From Bacteroidota bacterium (GTDB lineage: Bacteria; Bacteroidota; Bacteroidia; CAILMK01), in the NCBI GenBank assembly GCA_013288555.1, contig JABDBQ010000002.1, positions 1 through 51,312 on the forward strand: a DNA stretch of 51,312 bases, in the 5' to 3' direction. Below the pieces are notes generated by a model that did not search any database, was not told where the DNA came from, and was given only the letters and a program-made list of their open reading frames with translations. Positions 9,060-16,573 of this stretch are shown one piece after another; positions within the stretch are counted from its first letter, which is position 1; each line of letters begins with the position of its first letter. Position numbers and translations under genes: made by a program.

Positions 9060-12000
9060 CTATTTCAGTTCAACGATCCTTCCGGTATATTCTACTCCAT
9101 TCACGAGTAATTTTACCATATATACGCCATCATTGGCATTGTATTTAGAAGCATCAAATTCATCCTTATAATTACCTGCGCCGAAATTCCCGTTTTTGAG
9201 TTCTGCAACCAGCTTGCCACGAAGATCATATACGGAAACATTAACTTGACTGGTAGCCGAAAGTGAATAGCTTATATTTGCTTTGCCTTCGGATGGATTT
9301 GGGAATATACTCAGATTCAAATCATTGTTATCCCCTTTAAGTGTTTCAAATCCCAGACCTGTAAGTGTTATACTATCAGCAAAATACGCTGTGCAACCCG
9401 TAACGTTTGTAACCTGGAGTTTTACATAATATTTACCTTTGCTTTTATAAGTGTAATCAGGTTTTTTCACTGAAGAACTATCTCCGGTTCCGAAATACCA
9501 TTTATAAGTCTTTTGGGTTGTGTCTTGTGGTGTAAAGGTAACACTGTTGTTATGAATTTTAAAAGCCCATTTACCTACTACAGGCGGTGGGACAACATTT
9601 ACAAGCTGGGTGAGGGTATCTGTACAGCCTCCCGAGTTGGTCGCCGCCAGTTTTACGGTAAATGTGCCCGCGCCACTGTAAGTATGCGTTGGGCTATTCG
9701 AAGTTGATGTATTCGACTTCCCTGATAATGTGTCTCCGAAATTCCAGTAATATGTTATTCCGCTACCTGTTGTTGTATTGGTAAAATCAGTTGTTTTACC
9801 AACGCAGACATTAGGAGCAGTAAATGAAGCAATTGGGTAATCGTTAATGGTAACAATCTTTGAAGCAGTGTCTTTACATCCGTTGGCACTTTGTATGGTA
9901 AGCAAAACTTTATTGGCGCCGGGTTTGGAATATATATGAGTGGATGTATCACTATTGGTAACATCAGAGCCGCCATCACCAAAATTCCAGGTATAGGTTG
10001 CCCCAGCCCCGTTTTTGTCAGAATCACCAAAAGCTACCGCATTTTTAGTGCATGCACCAGTATACACAAAATTTACAATTGGCTCTGCATATGGAATCAT
10101 CGTTTGCTTTATGGTATCCTTACATCCAAATCTTGAGGTTACAACCAGAACTGTAGCATAAGTACCATTTGTATTGTATGTGTGTGCAGGAGAAGAAACT
10201 GTAGAAGTTGTGCCGTCTCCAAAATCCCAATGATAAGTTGTCCCGGTTGCTGAATCAGTGCTTTTATTTGTCATGTATATCGGAGTTCCAACGCAGGCAT
10301 CTTTATATCCAAAACCTGCTACCGGTTGAGGCTCAACGCGTACCTGTTTGATAAGTGAATCCTTGCAACCATAAGAAGAAGTGACTACAAGTTTCACTTT
10401 ATAAGGCCCGGATTTTGCATAAATATGCGTAGGGTTTTTAAGCGTCGAACTTGTTCCGTCTCCAAAACTCCAGGCCCTTGAAACGACGGATCCGGAACTG
10501 ATACTGCTGGAGTCCGTAAATGTACTTATTGCTTTCTGGCATCCCAGTACTACGCCGTATTTGGTAACCGGCGAAGGATATTCAATAACAGTTTTGGTTA
10601 TTGGCACACCACATTCTGCACTTGATGTTGCCGTCATGGTTACTTTGTAGGTCCCCGGCCTTGCATAGGTATGTTTCGGATTTTCCAGAGTTGAATAAGT
10701 ACTATCGCCAAAATTCCAACTCCAGTAGCTTATCACATCTCCTGTAGTAATAGAACTTGAGTCTTTAAAATTAACAGGATATCCGTTGCAGGCATCGCTG
10801 AAACCAAATTTGGAAACAGCTTTAGGCCTCACTTCTATATATCTGGTAATCAGCGTATCACATCCACCGGGTATTAACTGAATATCCACATTAAGTATGA
10901 GGACACTATCAGCGAAACCCTTCGTGGGATAAAATTTGAAATAGGCATTTTTTGTACCAACGGGTGGTGCGGCAAATGTGTCCGTATTTACAGTACCGCC
11001 AGCGGTAGCAAATGTCAGGTTGGATATAATCCATTTTTTGCCGAAATCAGCATTGGTATATCCAAATGGACTTGAAATCTGGTAAACATTGGTGTCTCCA
11101 ACGCATATTTGATCAGGGTTAAAAAGATCACCCGTATTGAACTGGCCCTGGAATGGAACGCTTTTGGAAAGAACCATTCTTGAAGGATGCGTATATACAT
11201 TAACAGTCTGGGAAGCTTTACTCTTGCAGCCTCCGTTGGTTGCTGTTACTGAGAGCGTATACTTGCCAGTATTTTTATAAGCATAAGTTGGTGGGTTTCC
11301 TATGCTGCTATCCCCGTCTCCAAAATTCCACTCAAATCTCACTCCGGAAGTTGGTGTGGAATTATTCGTGATATACAGGTTATTGCCAAGACAAGCCGTA
11401 CCAACCGTAAATGAGGCAGAAACTTTTGGCATTGTTACAATGCTTATTGTTAAGGATGCTGAGCTTGTACATCCGAAACTGTCTGTTACCGTAACAGAAT
11501 ATGTGCCTGATTTGGCAACTTTTATCGCCCTGGTTTTAGCCCCCGTTGACCAGCTGTAAGAATATCCCGCACTAGATGTTAATGTAGCAGAATCGCCTGA
11601 GCAGATTGTATCACTCGAAGCATTTATGACAGCCTGGTTATAAATGAGTGTGTCTACGGTAAAGGTTTGGGTAGCAGTACTTCCACCGGTTGCTCCCGTA
11701 AAGCCGAACCAGACATTAGGATTGCCATTGAATACATTTTTTACGATGTCGTTCGGCCATGAATATTCCAGTTTACTATCAAAATAATATTGAAAAAGGT
11801 TCAGATCTCTGTTCCATGTTATCCTGACCTTATGATCAGATCCACCTCCAAGTGCCGGAGAAATATTAACCTGGGGCCTGAGTGGCGCAGGTGATTGATC
11901 CATAACGAGATTAAGATGTGATGCAGAACTATCATAGTAGGCCGATGATGACTTATATATATCCTCCTCTATTCCAATAGATTCGCTCATATTTCCGGAA

Positions 12001-12593
12001 CCGGCATTGTAATAACCCATATCACTCCCCTGGCCAGAAGAATTATAAGTGGTATTGCTGGTGTTTTGCATAACGAACATCATTCCATCAGCCCCACCAT
12101 TCTGGTTGGTCGTAAATGTAAAATCAAAATTCTTATTAAGGTTGATGCTGTATTGATTCCAGCCGGCAGCATTTTCACTCCCGCCGCCATTTGTCAATGT
12201 AACTGTTCTTCCGGAAGTTGAAGCACTTCCTATCGCATTATAAGAAGCGCCCGTCAGGGTTGCTGAATTAAGCCCAACCTTTATGATCTTTGTAATAGAA
12301 TCTTTACACGTTATAGTGCTGTCGAACAACTCCAAACTCCAGGTACCTGCAGTTGGCCAGTTTACAATAAGACTATACGTGCCGGCACCCGATACTACAT
12401 TGCCCCCGGATACTACCCAACGGTAATGATGGCCCGTAGCAGATGTAGTCTGGTAATTAACGCTGCTTCCTGCACATATCATTGTAGATCCTGAAAATGA
12501 TGCTGTAAAAGAGCAGGCTTCTGAACTACTGGCATTTAAAAATAAAAACAGACTTGTAAAAATTCCCGATAATGTAAGTTGTAAAGTTTTCAT
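9060..12593 (-). CDS. Lectin-like and multi-PKD surface protein with T9SS tail
   Basis: This 1177-residue secreted protein has a signal peptide (SGIFTSLFLFLNASSS, mature end near EACS) and an Ig/PKD-like domain to about 105. An L-type-lectin-like domain follows (about 110-315; GADGMMFVMQN, HKVRITWNRDLNLFQYYFD). Next come an Ig-like domain (CSGDSATL to WSTGA) and seven PKD domains carrying FGDG-type motifs (FGDGDSS, FGDSTYS, FGDGTSS, FGDGTTS, FGDGGS, FGDTLSG, FGTGDSS). A type A T9SS sorting domain ends it (IFPNPSEGKANISYS, ending GRIVELK). Family knowledge suggests glycan binding by the lectin domain, with PKD domains as a stalk. It is a surface adhesin or glycan-capture protein by inference; no catalytic site is seen. 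It has its own promoter. Confidence 0.87.
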   Translation of the reverse strand: MKTLQLTLSGIFTSLFLFLNASSSEACSFTASFSGSTMICAGSSVNYQTTSATGHHYRWVVSGGNVVSGAGTYSLIVNWPTAGTWSLELFDSTITCKDSITKIIKVGLNSATLTGASYNAIGSASTSGRTVTLTNGGGSENAAGWNQYSINLNKNFDFTFTTNQNGGADGMMFVMQNTSNTTYNSSGQGSDMGYYNAGSGNMSESIGIEEDIYKSSSAYYDSSASHLNLVMDQSPAPLRPQVNISPALGGGSDHKVRITWNRDLNLFQYYFDSKLEYSWPNDIVKNVFNGNPNVWFGFTGATGGSTATQTFTVDTLIYNQAVINASSDTICSGDSATLTSSAGYSYSWSTGAKTRAIKVAKSGTYSVTVTDSFGCTSSASLTISIVTMPKVSASFTVGTACLGNNLYITNNSTPTSGVRFEWNFGDGDSSIGNPPTYAYKNTGKYTLSVTATNGGCKSKASQTVNVYTHPSRMVLSKSVPFQGQFNTGDLFNPDQICVGDTNVYQISSPFGYTNADFGKKWIISNLTFATAGGTVNTDTFAAPPVGTKNAYFKFYPTKGFADSVLILNVDIQLIPGGCDTLITRYIEVRPKAVSKFGFSDACNGYPVNFKDSSSITTGDVISYWSWNFGDSTYSTLENPKHTYARPGTYKVTMTATSSAECGVPITKTVIEYPSPVTKYGVVLGCQKAISTFTDSSSISSGSVVSRAWSFGDGTSSTLKNPTHIYAKSGPYKVKLVVTSSYGCKDSLIKQVRVEPQPVAGFGYKDACVGTPIYMTNKSTDSATGTTYHWDFGDGTTSTVSSPAHTYNTNGTYATVLVVTSRFGCKDTIKQTMIPYAEPIVNFVYTGACTKNAVAFGDSDKNGAGATYTWNFGDGGSDVTNSDTSTHIYSKPGANKVLLTIQSANGCKDTASKIVTINDYPIASFTAPNVCVGKTTDFTNTTTGSGITYYWNFGDTLSGKSNTSTSNSPTHTYSGAGTFTVKLAATNSGGCTDTLTQLVNVVPPPVVGKWAFKIHNNSVTFTPQDTTQKTYKWYFGTGDSSSVKKPDYTYKSKGKYYVKLQVTNVTGCTAYFADSITLTGLGFETLKGDNNDLNLSIFPNPSEGKANISYSLSATSQVNVSVYDLRGKLVAELKNGNFGAGNYKDEFDASKYNANDGVYMVKLLVNGVEYTGRIVELK

Positions 12594-12646
12594 GCCTATG
12601 ATTTCTGATTATTTATTTTTTTTGAGCATAAAAGTTCAATGAAAAA

Positions 12647-12676
12647 CAAAAATAGTTTTTTTTACTCACAAGACAA
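12647..12676 (-). promoter_or_regulatory. Bacteroidota promoter of lectin/PKD gene
   Basis: On the minus strand, TTG (12676-12674), a 19-base spacer, then TATTTTTG (12654-12647), an exact TAnnTTTG. Transcription would begin near 12640, about 47 bases before the ATG at 12593. Confidence 0.65.
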
Positions 12677-12841
12677 TAAAAAATAATAAGACCAGGAGGA
12701 GTCGCGTAAAATGAACATATTCAATTGTTAAAACAGCAGCTAAAATATAAATGATTTTATATCAAATATTTAAACGCAAAGACCCGGGCTTGTATAAGTG
12801 CAAAATGAATGCATAAACCTGAAGAAACCACTTTCAAATCA

Positions 12842-14029
12842 TTAAGACAGCCTGTCCTTAAAGTCAGAATAGCCAAACTCCCTGATTATTTTTATTTCGC
12901 CTGTTTTTTTCATAATCGCGATTGCGGGAAGATTTATTCCATTAAAAGTGGTGTTTTTTACCATCGTGTAGATAGCCATATTCATAAAAATCAGCTTATT
13001 GCCAATGGATAACGGCGACTGAAAAGAATAATCGCCGATAATGTCGCCGGTAAGGCAGGTTGGTCCCACAAGTTTATACTGGTTACCTCCATTTCCTGCA
13101 CCCAGTATGGATGGCAAATAAGGCATTTCCAATACATCGGGCATATGGGTTGTCGCTGAAGCATCGAGAACGGCAATATCTGTTTTGTTTTTTGTGATAT
13201 CAATGACACTGGATACCAGTACTCCCGCATTGAGTGCAATAGCTTCCCCCGGTTCCAAATATACTTCCAGGTGGGGATAGCGTAATTTAAATCCATTAAT
13301 AATATTACATAGCAATTCCAGATCATAATCTTTTCGGGTAATATGATGCCCGCCACCGAAATTGATCCATTTCATTTCCGCCAGGAATTCACCGAAGTTT
13401 TGCTCAACGACCTGCAAAGTTCTTTGGAGTGCATCGGCATTCAGTTCGCAAAGGTTATGAAAATGAATACCTTCAATACCTTCGAGATTTTCCGGCTCAA
13501 AATTTTTCCGGGTAACCCCAAAATGCGAATTCGGTCCACTTGGGTCATATAATGGATTCTCGGTTTCGGAATGTTCCGGGTTGACCCGAATGCCGCAGGA
13601 AACTTTTTTTGAAGATTTTTTGATAGTGTATTTTAACCTGTTCCATTGCGAAAATGAATTGAAAACCAGGTGGTCTGAATACTTAATAAAATCTTCAATA
13701 TTTTTTTCAGAATAGGACGGTGAAAAACTATGGGTTTCACCTCCGAATTCTTCCGATCCAAGGCGTGCCTCATGTACCGAACTGGCCTCAGAACCTGCAA
13801 GATACCCACGAATCACCGGAAACATACTGAACATGGAAAAACTCTTGAGCGCCATGAGGATTTTTGCCCCTGTTTTTTGCTGAACCTCCCTGAGTATTTC
13901 AAGGTTCTGTTCCAACCTGGTTTCGCTTACCACGTAGCATGGCGTTTCCAGGCTTTCAAAATCCGCGGCATTCCATCCATCCGGATCTATCCAGGGTTCA
14001 ATAAACGGGGTAGAATTTTCTTTGGACAT
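12842..14029 (-). CDS. nspC: Carboxynorspermidine decarboxylase
   Basis: The 395-residue PLP enzyme is of the alanine racemase/ornithine-decarboxylase fold III type. It begins its core with ETPCYVVSETRLEQN, carries the PLP lysine in ILMALKSFSMF (K62), the phosphate-binding INFGGGHH (223-229), YLEPGEA (257-263) and the active-site GPTCLTGD (C325) contributed across the dimer. It decarboxylates carboxy(nor)spermidine to (nor)spermidine, the last step of the pathway begun by the dehydrogenase at 7719. The two genes are split by a large surface-protein gene rather than forming an operon. A 33-codon ORF ends on the first base of this start codon (TAATG), suggesting translational coupling. Confidence 0.93.
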   Translation of the reverse strand: MSKENSTPFIEPWIDPDGWNAADFESLETPCYVVSETRLEQNLEILREVQQKTGAKILMALKSFSMFSMFPVIRGYLAGSEASSVHEARLGSEEFGGETHSFSPSYSEKNIEDFIKYSDHLVFNSFSQWNRLKYTIKKSSKKVSCGIRVNPEHSETENPLYDPSGPNSHFGVTRKNFEPENLEGIEGIHFHNLCELNADALQRTLQVVEQNFGEFLAEMKWINFGGGHHITRKDYDLELLCNIINGFKLRYPHLEVYLEPGEAIALNAGVLVSSVIDITKNKTDIAVLDASATTHMPDVLEMPYLPSILGAGNGGNQYKLVGPTCLTGDIIGDYSFQSPLSIGNKLIFMNMAIYTMVKNTTFNGINLPAIAIMKKTGEIKIIREFGYSDFKDRLS

Positions 14030-14127
14030 TAATAAGATTCTAAAGAATTAATAATTACTTGCTTCGCCAGGCTGTAGCTGAGCAATGGTTCGTTTTCAAA
14101 ATTAATATAAAAATCGAGTTCACGCAT
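14029..14127 (-). CDS. Possible 32-residue leader ORF coupled to nspC
   Basis: A short ORF (MRELDFYINF at its start, LAKQVIINSLESY at its end) runs from ATG at 14127 to TAA at 14031-14029. Its stop shares a base with the nspC start (TAATG). The same frame is open for 11 codons before the ATG. The composition is protein-like (acidic and aromatic residues, no low complexity). It could be a regulatory upstream ORF, a remnant of a lost gene, or chance; no homolog is recognised. Confidence 0.35.
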   Translation of the reverse strand: MRELDFYINFENEPLLSYSLAKQVIINSLESY

Positions 14128-14243
14128 CTGCGCAAATACTGAGGGCTTTATCGATCCTTAATTTCCAAATCTATAAACTTTTATCCGCATCATATTGAAA
14201 TATCGTATTTTCGCAAACAACATTCCTTGATTGTAATGAAATT

Positions 14244-15437
14244 ATGGCATTGAATTATATTACACGCATATTTGTGGTAGAAGATGACCCTGTATTCAGC
14301 AGAGTTATGAAACTGAAACTGGAAGAAGATGGGAACTATGAAGTTACAATGTTTTCTTCAGCGGAAGACTTTCTTAAAAATCTGGATCTGATGCCGGATA
14401 TTGTTACCATTGACTATACTTTACCGGGTATTACGGGGCTCGAACTTCTAAAGAGAATTACAGATCACAGTTCCGAAATTACTCCTATCATCATTTCTGC
14501 CCAGGAAGATGTTGAAGTAGTTGTTCAGGCATATAAAAATGGCGCAAAGGATTATATCGTTAAAAACGATAACGCCATTGTAGAGCTGCTCAATTCCGTC
14601 AAGAATTTCAATACCCAGGTTAACCTCAAAAAAGAAGTTGAGGACCTTAAAAGCCAGATTATTGACAGGAATAAATACCTCACTTTTATCGGGGATAGCA
14701 AGCCGGTTCTTGCCGTATTAAGACTGGTGCAGAAGATTGAAAAAACCAATATGATGGTTCTCGTTACCGGCCAGAGTGGTACCGGGAAAGAAGTGATTTC
14801 AAGAATTATACATAACAATTCACTACGCAAACGGGAGCCTTTCGTGCCGGTAAACATGGCAGCTATACCTCCCGATCTTATTGAGAGTGAACTATTTGGC
14901 CATGAAAAAGGGGCATTCACTGGTGCCGATTCCAAAAGAATCGGCCGTTTTGAGGAGGCAAATAAAGGCACCATATTTTTAGATGAAATCGGAGAAATGG
15001 ACCTGGGATTGCAAACCAAATTGCTGCGTGTGCTCCAGGAATCCACGATCAGCCGGGTTGGAAGCAATAAAGAAATAAAACTCGATGTACGCGTTATTGC
15101 CGCAACCAATAAAAACCTCGGCCAGCTGGTGAAAGAAAATAAATTCAGGGAAGACCTTTTTTTTAGATTGCAGGGATTTTTAATTCATTTACCACCGCTT
15201 CACGAGCGTGGAAATGACGTGTTGCTGCTTGCCAGGTATTTTGTAACTGAATTTTGCAAAAACAATCACTTGCAGGATAAATCATTCAGCAAAGATGCTG
15301 TTGAAAAACTGCTGAGTTATACATGGCCAGGAAATGTACGTGAGTTGAAATCAACCGTAGAGCGAACAGCCATCGCCATTGATTCACAGGTAATCAATGA
15401 GAGTGATTTTATATTTTCCTCGTTCCAGTTTGATTGA
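14244..15437 (+). CDS. NtrC-type sigma-54 response regulator lacking its DNA-binding domain
   Basis: The 397-residue protein has a receiver domain (E13-D14-D15, phospho-acceptor D57, S85, K107) and a sigma-54-interacting AAA+ domain: Walker A GQSGTGKE (176-183), GAFTGA (223-228), Walker B IFLDE (244-248), arginine-finger region, and TWPGNVRELKSTVERT. The GAFTGA loop is the contact to RNA polymerase sigma-54, so remodelling activity looks intact. The protein stops about 25 residues after the AAA+ core, with no Fis-type helix-turn-helix; the bases after the stop give none in any frame, and a REP-like cluster begins 28 bp on. It may activate from solution or be truncated. No partner kinase is adjacent. 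Confidence 0.9.
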   Translation: MALNYITRIFVVEDDPVFSRVMKLKLEEDGNYEVTMFSSAEDFLKNLDLMPDIVTIDYTLPGITGLELLKRITDHSSEITPIIISAQEDVEVVVQAYKNGAKDYIVKNDNAIVELLNSVKNFNTQVNLKKEVEDLKSQIIDRNKYLTFIGDSKPVLAVLRLVQKIEKTNMMVLVTGQSGTGKEVISRIIHNNSLRKREPFVPVNMAAIPPDLIESELFGHEKGAFTGADSKRIGRFEEANKGTIFLDEIGEMDLGLQTKLLRVLQESTISRVGSNKEIKLDVRVIAATNKNLGQLVKENKFREDLFFRLQGFLIHLPPLHERGNDVLLLARYFVTEFCKNNHLQDKSFSKDAVEKLLSYTWPGNVRELKSTVERTAIAIDSQVINESDFIFSSFQFD

Positions 15438-15464
15438 TTGGAGATAGTAGAGTATTCGAGTGAT

Positions 15465-15608
15465 GTTCAACCCTTTCAGGGTTGCCAATCTTAAAACTGG
15501 AAAATCATAAACAACCGATAAGAAGCCTGAAGGGCTTCAATATGAATAACCATGGGTGCAACCCATGGCAGTAATAGCATATTCAATACAACCCTGAAGG
15601 GGTTGAAC
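15465..15608. repeat. REP-like palindrome cluster, copy 1
   Basis: Four hairpins lie in a row. A TTCAACCC...GGGTTG stem (15466-15484) and its inverted partner (15588-15606) form outer arms. Between them are a GAAGCC...GGGCTTC stem (15522-15539) and a CCATGGGT...ACCCATGG stem (15551-15568). A second, rearranged cluster of the same modules lies at 50440-50572. Confidence 0.75.
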
Positions 15609-15640
15609 AGTAATTGCATAATTATTACAAATAAAATAAC

Positions 15641-15808
15641 CTAATTCACCGGCTTATGCGGCTTTACATGATGTCCTTTTTTCACAGGAACGCCACATTC
15701 AGGACAGTCATGCTCTTCAGTCAGAGATTTTTTTATTGTTTTGAAAACATAATAAATTGCCACGACTAGCAGAAGTCCGCAAATGATCCATTGCCAGTCA
15801 ATTTTCAT
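15641..15808 (-). CDS. 55-residue membrane protein with C-terminal zinc-ribbon-like motif
   Basis: It starts at ATG 15808, overlapping the stop of the MBL hydrolase by 4 bp (ATGA), so it is very likely translated from the same message. The N-terminal half is one membrane helix (WIICGLLLVVAIYYVF). The second half is charged and holds DCPECGVPVKKGHH, a CxxC followed by a His pair, which could bind a metal such as zinc. It resembles other small Bacteroidota membrane proteins in size, but I cannot assign a family. Function unknown; the coupling suggests a shared role with the hydrolase. Confidence 0.6.
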   Translation of the reverse strand: MKIDWQWIICGLLLVVAIYYVFKTIKKSLTEEHDCPECGVPVKKGHHVKPHKPVN

Positions 15809-16455
15809 GATATAGCCTCCTGCAAAAATGGATTAAACTTTTTCTCGTATCCAATGGTGGTTTCAGGTCCGTGACCCGGGTAAACCTTAATGTTTTCATC
15901 GAGTGTAAACAACTTGTTATGAATAGATTGAATCAATGTATTATAATTGCCTCCGGGCAGGTCAGTCCGCCCGATACTATCCCGGAAAAGCACATCACCT
16001 CCGATAATAAACTGCTGATCCGGTTCATAAAAAACAACATGACCGGGCGCATGTCCCGGGGTAAATAATACCTGCAGTTTTGAATGACCAAAAATCACAA
16101 TATCCCCTTCATTAAGATATTTTGCAATGGAAGGCGTTTCCAAAGAATTCATATCGAACATAGCCGCATAAGAATCAGCTCTGTTAATATTATCCTTCTC
16201 ATTTTCATGAGCTTCGAGGGGAAGACCATAAGTTTTAGATACAAATTTGTTCCCCAGGATATGATCGATATGGCAATGGGTATTCAGCAACCGAACCGGT
16301 CTGAGATGATTGTCTGAAATAAAGGCTGCCAGCTCATTTTCTTCTTCATCGAATGAACAACCAGAATCAATAATCACGCATTCTCCGCTTTCATCGTACA
16401 GGATATACGTATTCTCAGAAAATGGATTAAAAGTAAAAGACTTGATATGGATCAT
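15805..16455 (-). CDS. MBL-fold metallohydrolase, glyoxalase II-like
   Basis: The 216-residue enzyme carries the metallo-beta-lactamase metal ligands: HCHIDH (H60, H62, D64, H65), H135 in TPGHAPGH, D154 in GGDVLF, and H195 in VYPGHGPET. This is the hydroxyacylglutathione hydrolase-like group that cleaves thioesters, but it is shorter than classical glyoxalase II and the C-terminal glutathione-binding domain is absent, so the substrate is uncertain. The start at 16455 is preferred over 16482, since a TAnnTTTG box sits at 16487-16480 and transcription should begin between the two. A small membrane protein is coupled downstream by a 4-bp overlap. Confidence 0.87.
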   Translation of the reverse strand: MIHIKSFTFNPFSENTYILYDESGECVIIDSGCSFDEEENELAAFISDNHLRPVRLLNTHCHIDHILGNKFVSKTYGLPLEAHENEKDNINRADSYAAMFDMNSLETPSIAKYLNEGDIVIFGHSKLQVLFTPGHAPGHVVFYEPDQQFIIGGDVLFRDSIGRTDLPGGNYNTLIQSIHNKLFTLDENIKVYPGHGPETTIGYEKKFNPFLQEAIS

Positions 16456-16479
16456 GCAATAACAACAAAAAATAAGGGA

Positions 16480-16487
16480 CAAAGTTA
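16480..16487 (-). promoter_or_regulatory. -7 box for the MBL hydrolase
   Basis: TAACTTTG on the minus strand, an exact TAnnTTTG, about 25 bases before the ATG at 16455. No clear -33 element is seen. It places the transcript start inside the longer possible ORF. Confidence 0.45.
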
Positions 16488-16528
16488 CAATATTAGGAGA
16501 GGAGGGAGTCCGGCTATTGAAAAACTTC

Positions 16529-16536
16529 TAACTTTG
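16529..16536 (+). promoter_or_regulatory. -7 box for the duplicated barrel protein
   Basis: TAACTTTG on the plus strand, 37 bases before the ATG at 16574. It is divergent from the matching box at 16480-16487. No clear -33 element is seen. Confidence 0.4.
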
Positions 16537-16573
16537 GTATGGGATTTATCCGGATCATTATTCAAGTTGATTT

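Noticed and set aside
14552-15109. A 185-codon ORF antisense to the sigma-54 regulator
   Set aside because: It lies wholly within a well-supported gene and is Ser/Leu-rich without motifs.
15465-15608. CRISPR-like array
   Set aside because: The repeats are palindromic, inverted and irregularly spaced, with no constant direct repeat and no cas genes.
15641-15808. Identity as FeoB-associated Cys-rich membrane protein
   Set aside because: Size and single helix fit, but the Cys pattern is CxxC plus His rather than a Cys-rich tail, and no feoB is near.
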